Shown: piece after piece, positions 60,247 through 64,000 of the stretch
Numbering within the stretch: position 1 is the stretch's first letter
How the letters are laid out: each line of letters begins with the position of its first letter
DNA from: Ignavibacteria bacterium
GTDB lineage: Bacteria; Bacteroidota; Ignavibacteria; Tepidaquicellales; Tepidaquicellaceae
Direction: 5' to 3'
Length of the DNA: 64,000 nucleotides
Assembly: GCA_016710985.1 (NCBI GenBank)
Contig: JADJTX010000003.1
Location: forward strand, 186,001 to 250,000
Program-made: the position numbers and the translations under genes
The notes under the pieces: generated by a model
Told to the model about the DNA's origin: nothing
The model's database searches: none
Seen by the model: the letters and a program-made list of their open reading frames with translations, nothing else

Positions 60247-60520
60247 GTTAATTAGATTTACAATATAAATTTTTATCGAATCAATTTCTTTACAAAAATT
60301 TTAGCAAGAATTGACCGCCCTGTGAGCAACAAGAAAAGGGACGCGAATATACACTGATTAAGCCTGTAAACTGCTGATTCTGCAATTGTTCAAAAAGTAT
60401 TTGTAAGCAGAATTAACAACTGAAGCGATTTGTCATGTAAGATAAAGTGGTGATTTTTGGGGAAAATATTCTTTGGATAGAAAATATTTATTTGATAGTT
60501 TGCATACAGTTTAAGGAGAG

Positions 60521-60607
60521 TTAAATAATTTCAAAACGACTTCATAATGCCGGATCTGTCTAGTACCACTCTCCGTATGAATCATTTCCGGCAGTGAAGT
60601 TATTTAA
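60521..60607 (+). other. Nested inverted repeat, candidate structured RNA
   Basis: Arms pair at three levels: ttaaataa/ttatttaa (60521-60528 and 60600-60607), acttca/tgaagt (60539-60544 and 60595-60600, sharing one base with the outer arm) and tgccgga/tccggca (60548-60554, 60587-60593), around a 32-base loop. It lies in the 544-bp gap 60247-60791 that holds no other convincing gene. Whether it is transcribed is unknown. Confidence 0.4.
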
Positions 60608-60650
60608 ATTTTAATCTTAAAATTACGGAGTATGATAAAAAGGAGTATAA

Positions 60651-60689
60651 ATGAGAACTTTAACTCTGTTTTATTTTTCTAATTATTGA
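60651..60689 (+). other. 12-codon ORF behind a Shine-Dalgarno sequence
   Basis: Just after the inverted repeat, aaggag sits 5 bases before an ATG that opens a short frame M-R-T-L-T-L-F-Y-F-S-N-Y-stop. This could be a leader peptide, the remains of a decayed signal peptide, or chance. No gene follows on the plus strand. Confidence 0.25.
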
Positions 60690-60791
60690 TTCCTTTTTAC
60701 AAAGCCGGTTAAAATAAATTGAGGAGATCTTCTATCAGTCTTTCTATGATTTAATCCAACTACAGAACGGTCGTTTGGCTCTGTATTTTTT

Positions 60792-61196
60792 TTATTCACT
60801 CATTTTAATTATATCATCCCACATAATTTTGGGAACCGGGACAACAGATAGCCTGCTTTCTTTTACTAATCTGAATTCAGAAAATCTTTTATCGGCTTTA
60901 ATCTGAGCAAGAGTAACAGGATTATTTAATTTTTTTACATACTTGATCTCAAATACCGACATTTTCGGATTATCTGATTTTGGATCCGGGTAAGGCTCAG
61001 AAATTACTTCCGCAATTCCGATTATTTGCTTTTCATCACCCGTATGGTAAATGAAAACAAGATCGCCCTTTCCTGAATTTCTGATATTGATCAAAGCTGT
61101 AGGATGTCCAACACCATCCCAGACTGTTTTCTTATCTCTTACAAGATCGTCAAATGAATAAACAGTAGGTTCGGTTTTTAATAACCAGTAGTTCAT
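60792..61196 (-). CDS. EVE-domain protein
   Basis: A protein of 134 residues, consisting of the EVE/PUA-like domain alone: M-N-Y-W-L-L-K-T-E-P-T-V-Y-S-F-D-D-L, W-D-G-V-G-H-P-T-A-L-I-N-I-R (family core: W-[DE]-G-V-R-N), G-D-L-V-F-I-Y-H-T-G and G-I-A-E-V. EVE domains bind modified nucleic-acid bases; bacterial stand-alone copies have been linked to thymocyte-type binding and unknown RNA or DNA roles. It is 40 bp upstream of the stop-proximal end of the helicase gene; the gap is a repeat array. Confidence 0.9.
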   Translation of the reverse strand: MNYWLLKTEPTVYSFDDLVRDKKTVWDGVGHPTALINIRNSGKGDLVFIYHTGDEKQIIGIAEVISEPYPDPKSDNPKMSVFEIKYVKKLNNPVTLAQIKADKRFSEFRLVKESRLSVVPVPKIMWDDIIKMSE

Positions 61197-61233
61197 AATT
61201 AAGAATTTAAGACTTAAGGAATTAAGAATTTTG
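61197..61233. repeat. Array of AATTAAG-type units (7-8 bases, about 5 units)
   Basis: Units aattaag, aatttaag, acttaagg, aattaag and aatttt fill the spacer between the EVE start codon and the helicase gene region. The unit is similar to the array at 14952-14987. Confidence 0.6.
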
Positions 61234-61236
61234 AAA

Positions 61237-63477
61237 TCAGGTTTCGATTGTCATTTTTGCATATTTAAGAATAATTTTTTTCAATCCTATATCATCAAAA
61301 TAAATTTCAGCTTTTTTATCCAGACCTTTACCCATTGTTGAAAGTACAGTTCCTTTGCCAAATGTATTATGCATTACAGTGACTCCTTTTTGTACTTCGG
61401 GAAATTTATCATGATCAATATCCTCAACTTCTTCTGATTGTTTTTTCTTTCCGGAATAGTATTCATACTTGATCGAAGTTCCGAACAATGTTGGTCTTTC
61501 TGATTTCTTAGCAGAGGTTGGTTTATACCCCTGAGTAAATTTTAATCCCTCATAAATCATATGTTCATGCATAATGTCTTCGGGAATTTCCTTTAAAAAT
61601 CTGGATTTCATCTGGTAAGACTGCATCCCGAATTTATATCTCTGATTTGCAAAGGATAAGTATAATTTTGACTTAGCCCTCGTAATGGCAACATAAAATA
61701 ATCTTCTTTCCTCTTCGAGTTCATCTTCGTACATTGTCGCTCCGCTTACCGGGAAAAGCCCTTCTTCAAGACCGGTTACAAAGACAACCGGAAATTCCAG
61801 ACCTTTTACAGAGTGTATTGTCATCAATGTCACTGCATTCTTTTGGTTATCCAGATTATCTATATCCGCAACCAAAGATACCTGCTGTAAAAAATTTTCG
61901 AGTGTCGGTTCATCGTTATTATCAGAATATTCAGCAATGGCTGACAGAAGCTCCTGAATGTTGTTTATTCTTTCCTCAGATTCAACCGTGTTCTCCAGCC
62001 GCAGTGCTCTTAATATCCCCATTTCATCAATCACTCCGCCGGCAAGTTCAGATAAAGACATTTCTTCTTTAAGATATTGATACTTATAAATATAGTTTAA
62101 TATTTCAATTAGAATATTTTTAACTTTAGAGCTAAACTCACTATAATCATTTACATTTTTCATCACATCAAATAACTGAATTTTATTATTTTCAGCAACA
62201 TTCATCATTTTGTCTATTGAAGTTTTTCCGATCCCGGCCTTTAGATTTAAAACTCTGAGAAGTGATTCATTGTCCTGAGGATTAACAATTATTTTTAAAT
62301 ACGATAATATGTCCTTAATTTCTTTTCTCTGATAAAACCTAATCCCGCCGATTATCAGATAAGGAATATTGTTTTGCCTCAGCCCGTCTTCCAGGGTTCT
62401 GGATTGTGCGTTTGTCCGGTATAATATTACAAAGTCCTTAAAGTTTAATTTCTTTTTCTGCATTTCGTCAAAAATATATTTGCATATTCTGACTGCTTCG
62501 TCTCTGTCTGTCATTGTTTCGACTAAATGGATCTTCTCACCTTGCTCATTGTCAGTCCAGAGATTTTTATCCATTTGTCTCAGGTTTCGTTTAATTACAT
62601 TATCAGCCAGAGTTAAAATCTTCTGCGTTGAACGGTAATTCTGCTCAAGTTTGAAAATTTTACACTCCTTATAATCCTCCTGAAAATCGAAAATATTCTG
62701 AATCTCTGCTCCCCGCCATTTATATATTGACTGAGCATCATCACCCACTATTGAAACATTTCTGTATTTCGCAGATAATAATTTAACAATCATGTATTGA
62801 GCTTTATTCGTATCCTGATATTCATCAACCAGAACAAATTTAAATCTTTCCTGATACTTCTCTAATATCTCAGGATATCTTTTGAACAGCTCAATAGGCT
62901 TTATCAGCAGGTCATCAAAATCCATAGCATTATTCTTAAATAATGCTTTTTGATAATCCTCATAAATCAATTCTACTTTCTTATCTAGTGGTGTATTGGC
63001 TATTGAAGAAAACTCCATCGGAAGAATCAGTTTATTTTTTAAACTGCTGATGACATTTTGAATTCCTTTAGGCGTAGGATTATCAGTTGACATTGAATTA
63101 CGGGTCATAAGCTGTTTAATGATACTTACGGAATCATCCGTGTCGTAAGTAACAAAATTTCTTGTAAATCCCAGGTAGTCAGCTTCTATTCTCAGCAGCC
63201 TTGCAAATGTAGAATGGAAAGTCCCCATCCATATTTTTTCCAATCCGGTACCAATCAGACCGGAAATTCTTTCTCTCATTTCCTTTGCTGCTTTGTTGGT
63301 AAAGGTCAAAGCCAGAATTTCAAAAGGGCTTATTCCGGACTCGATAAGATATGCAATTTTGTATGTTAGGACTCTTGTTTTTCCGCTGCCGGCTCCGGCT
63401 ATGATTATACTGGGACCTTCTATCTCTTCAACAGCTCTTCTTTGTTCGGGATTTAATATACTAAGGTCTAATGACAT
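61237..63477 (-). CDS. UvrD/PcrA-type DNA helicase
   Basis: A protein of 746 residues. I start it at ATG 63477 (MSLDLSILNPEQRRAV) rather than the TTG 12 bases upstream. All superfamily 1A motifs are present: Walker A G-A-G-S-G-K-T, motif Ia T-F-T-N-K-A-A, motif II V-D-E-Y-Q-D-T, motif III G-D-D-A-Q-S-I-Y-K-W-R-G-A, motif IV N-Y-R-S-T, V T-I-H-S-V-K-G-L-E-F and VI V-A-I-T-R-A-K. The C-terminal Tudor-like domain (GVTVMHNTFGKGTVLSTMGKG) matches PcrA/UvrD, which interacts with RNA polymerase. It is a 3'-5' helicase for nucleotide-excision and mismatch repair. It is too short for RecB/AddA. Confidence 0.95.
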   Translation of the reverse strand: MSLDLSILNPEQRRAVEEIEGPSIIIAGAGSGKTRVLTYKIAYLIESGISPFEILALTFTNKAAKEMRERISGLIGTGLEKIWMGTFHSTFARLLRIEADYLGFTRNFVTYDTDDSVSIIKQLMTRNSMSTDNPTPKGIQNVISSLKNKLILPMEFSSIANTPLDKKVELIYEDYQKALFKNNAMDFDDLLIKPIELFKRYPEILEKYQERFKFVLVDEYQDTNKAQYMIVKLLSAKYRNVSIVGDDAQSIYKWRGAEIQNIFDFQEDYKECKIFKLEQNYRSTQKILTLADNVIKRNLRQMDKNLWTDNEQGEKIHLVETMTDRDEAVRICKYIFDEMQKKKLNFKDFVILYRTNAQSRTLEDGLRQNNIPYLIIGGIRFYQRKEIKDILSYLKIIVNPQDNESLLRVLNLKAGIGKTSIDKMMNVAENNKIQLFDVMKNVNDYSEFSSKVKNILIEILNYIYKYQYLKEEMSLSELAGGVIDEMGILRALRLENTVESEERINNIQELLSAIAEYSDNNDEPTLENFLQQVSLVADIDNLDNQKNAVTLMTIHSVKGLEFPVVFVTGLEEGLFPVSGATMYEDELEEERRLFYVAITRAKSKLYLSFANQRYKFGMQSYQMKSRFLKEIPEDIMHEHMIYEGLKFTQGYKPTSAKKSERPTLFGTSIKYEYYSGKKKQSEEVEDIDHDKFPEVQKGVTVMHNTFGKGTVLSTMGKGLDKKAEIYFDDIGLKKIILKYAKMTIET

Positions 63478-63667
63478 TTTACAAATCAATTTGGGAGAAT
63501 AAAATAAAGAATTTACTTATCATTGTAAATTTAATAATTGAAAAAATATTTCGGATTTTTCTATTTAATTGCGAAATACGATTTCACAAATTGAAATAAT
63601 TAACTTTGATTTGGAGAACTCATTTTAATATTTTTATTTCAGATTTTAAAACATTAACAAAACTGAA

Positions 63668-64000
63668 ATGAAAACTTTTTACAGAAGAAATCTCCCGCAT
63701 TTTCAATATGATTATTCTTATTATTTTATAACATTCCGGTTGTATAATTCTCTTCCTAAAGAAACTGTTGAAAGCCTTAAGAAATATTACTCGGATAATA
63801 AGAACAAGATCATAAAAATTAAAGACGAAAAACTTAAATCAGTAAGACTTTATGAACTTCAAAAGAGATATTTTGGATTATTTGACCGGCATCTGGATAC
63901 TAATAAGGAGTGTATTAATTATTTATCTGACCCAAGGATTGCGAAAATCGTTATGGAGTCTGTTGGATACCGTGACGGAAAAGATTACGAAACAATATCA
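63668..64000 (+). mobile_element. RAYT-like (REP-associated tyrosine transposase) gene, N-terminal part
   Basis: 111 codons are visible and the gene runs off the right edge. The start at ATG 63668 gives M-K-T-F-Y-R-R-N-L-P-H-F, then Y-F-I-T-F-R-L-Y-N-S-L-P, F-G-L-F-D-R-H-L-D, C-I-N-Y-L-S-D-P-R-I-A-K-I-V and Y-R-D-G-K-D-Y-E, which match the N-terminal half of RAYT/Y1 HUH transposases of the TnpA_REP group. The catalytic HUH (usually in N-H-V-H) and the tyrosine lie beyond the window. RAYTs act on short palindromic REP elements and are usually single-copy domesticated genes. I see no clear REP in the 190 bp upstream. Confidence 0.78.

Noticed and set aside
1..64000. Prophage, integrative element or replication origin
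   Set aside because: No integrase, phage structural gene, att-like direct repeat at a tRNA, dnaA or DnaA-box cluster was seen. The tRNA genes here have no duplicated 3' ends that I could find.

Overview
The window is AT-rich chromosomal DNA from a Gram-negative bacterium of the Bacteroidota/Chlorobi side, most likely an Ignavibacteria-type lineage. This is inferred from the sequence, not from a database search. The main signs are type A C-terminal sorting domains of the type IX secretion system (a P-N-P-[FY]-N-P motif, then a K-[IV]-Y-D block) on three secreted proteins, Bacteroidota families such as DUF4783 and DUF5686, Ig-like lipoproteins, a BamA/TamA-type protein, KDO transferase, and the rplM-rpsI-rpsB-tsf-pyrH-frr order. 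No prophage, CRISPR array, rRNA operon or integron is visible. The only mobile-element protein is a truncated RAYT-like transposase at the right edge.

Layout. 1-5.3 kb (minus): a partial secreted protein, a monoheme cytochrome/outer-membrane barrel fusion, a lipoprotein, a secreted metzincin protease and a small exported protein. 5.5-9.1 kb (minus): holB, a BamA/TamA-like protein and a DUF2795 protein. 9.3-16.8 kb (minus): an oligopeptide ABC transporter (two permeases, two paralogous binding lipoproteins, no ATPase genes) wrapped around hpf-hprK. 16.9-23.3 kb (plus): three small membrane proteins, a PHP phosphoesterase, a GroES-like protein, DinB, DUF5996 and adenine deaminase. 23.4-29.6 kb (minus): an Ig-like lipoprotein, a very large NtrY-like histidine kinase lying in three consecutive pieces, and a DUF4783 protein. 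29.8-41.6 kb (plus): tRNA-Met, rplY-pth, a proton pyrophosphatase, rsmG, two exported proteins, and a flippase/methyltransferase/glycosyltransferase set. 41.8-48.6 kb (minus): a secreted subtilase, a BNR-repeat protein and an M61 peptidase. 48.9-53.1 kb (plus): prs, a lipoyl E2 acyltransferase and a second subtilase. 53.2-63.5 kb (minus): gmhA, waaA, the ribosome/translation cluster, two tRNA-Ser genes, small membrane proteins, an EVE protein and a UvrD/PcrA helicase.

Two observations cut across the whole window. First, the spacers hold about a dozen tandem arrays with a 7-bp period and about ten with a 9-bp period. Unit sequences differ between loci but recur in families, the 7-nt register holds while the unit changes, and arrays commonly abut stop codons or run into start codons. 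They resemble in style the heptanucleotide STRRs of filamentous cyanobacteria and are the best candidate here for something undescribed. Second, five conserved genes (dppB/oppB, the histidine kinase, an M61 peptidase, waaA and the essential tsf) are each broken by exactly one missing base, in four cases localised to a short homopolymer. Sequencing or assembly indels are the simplest explanation, so those genes should be read as intact until raw reads say otherwise.
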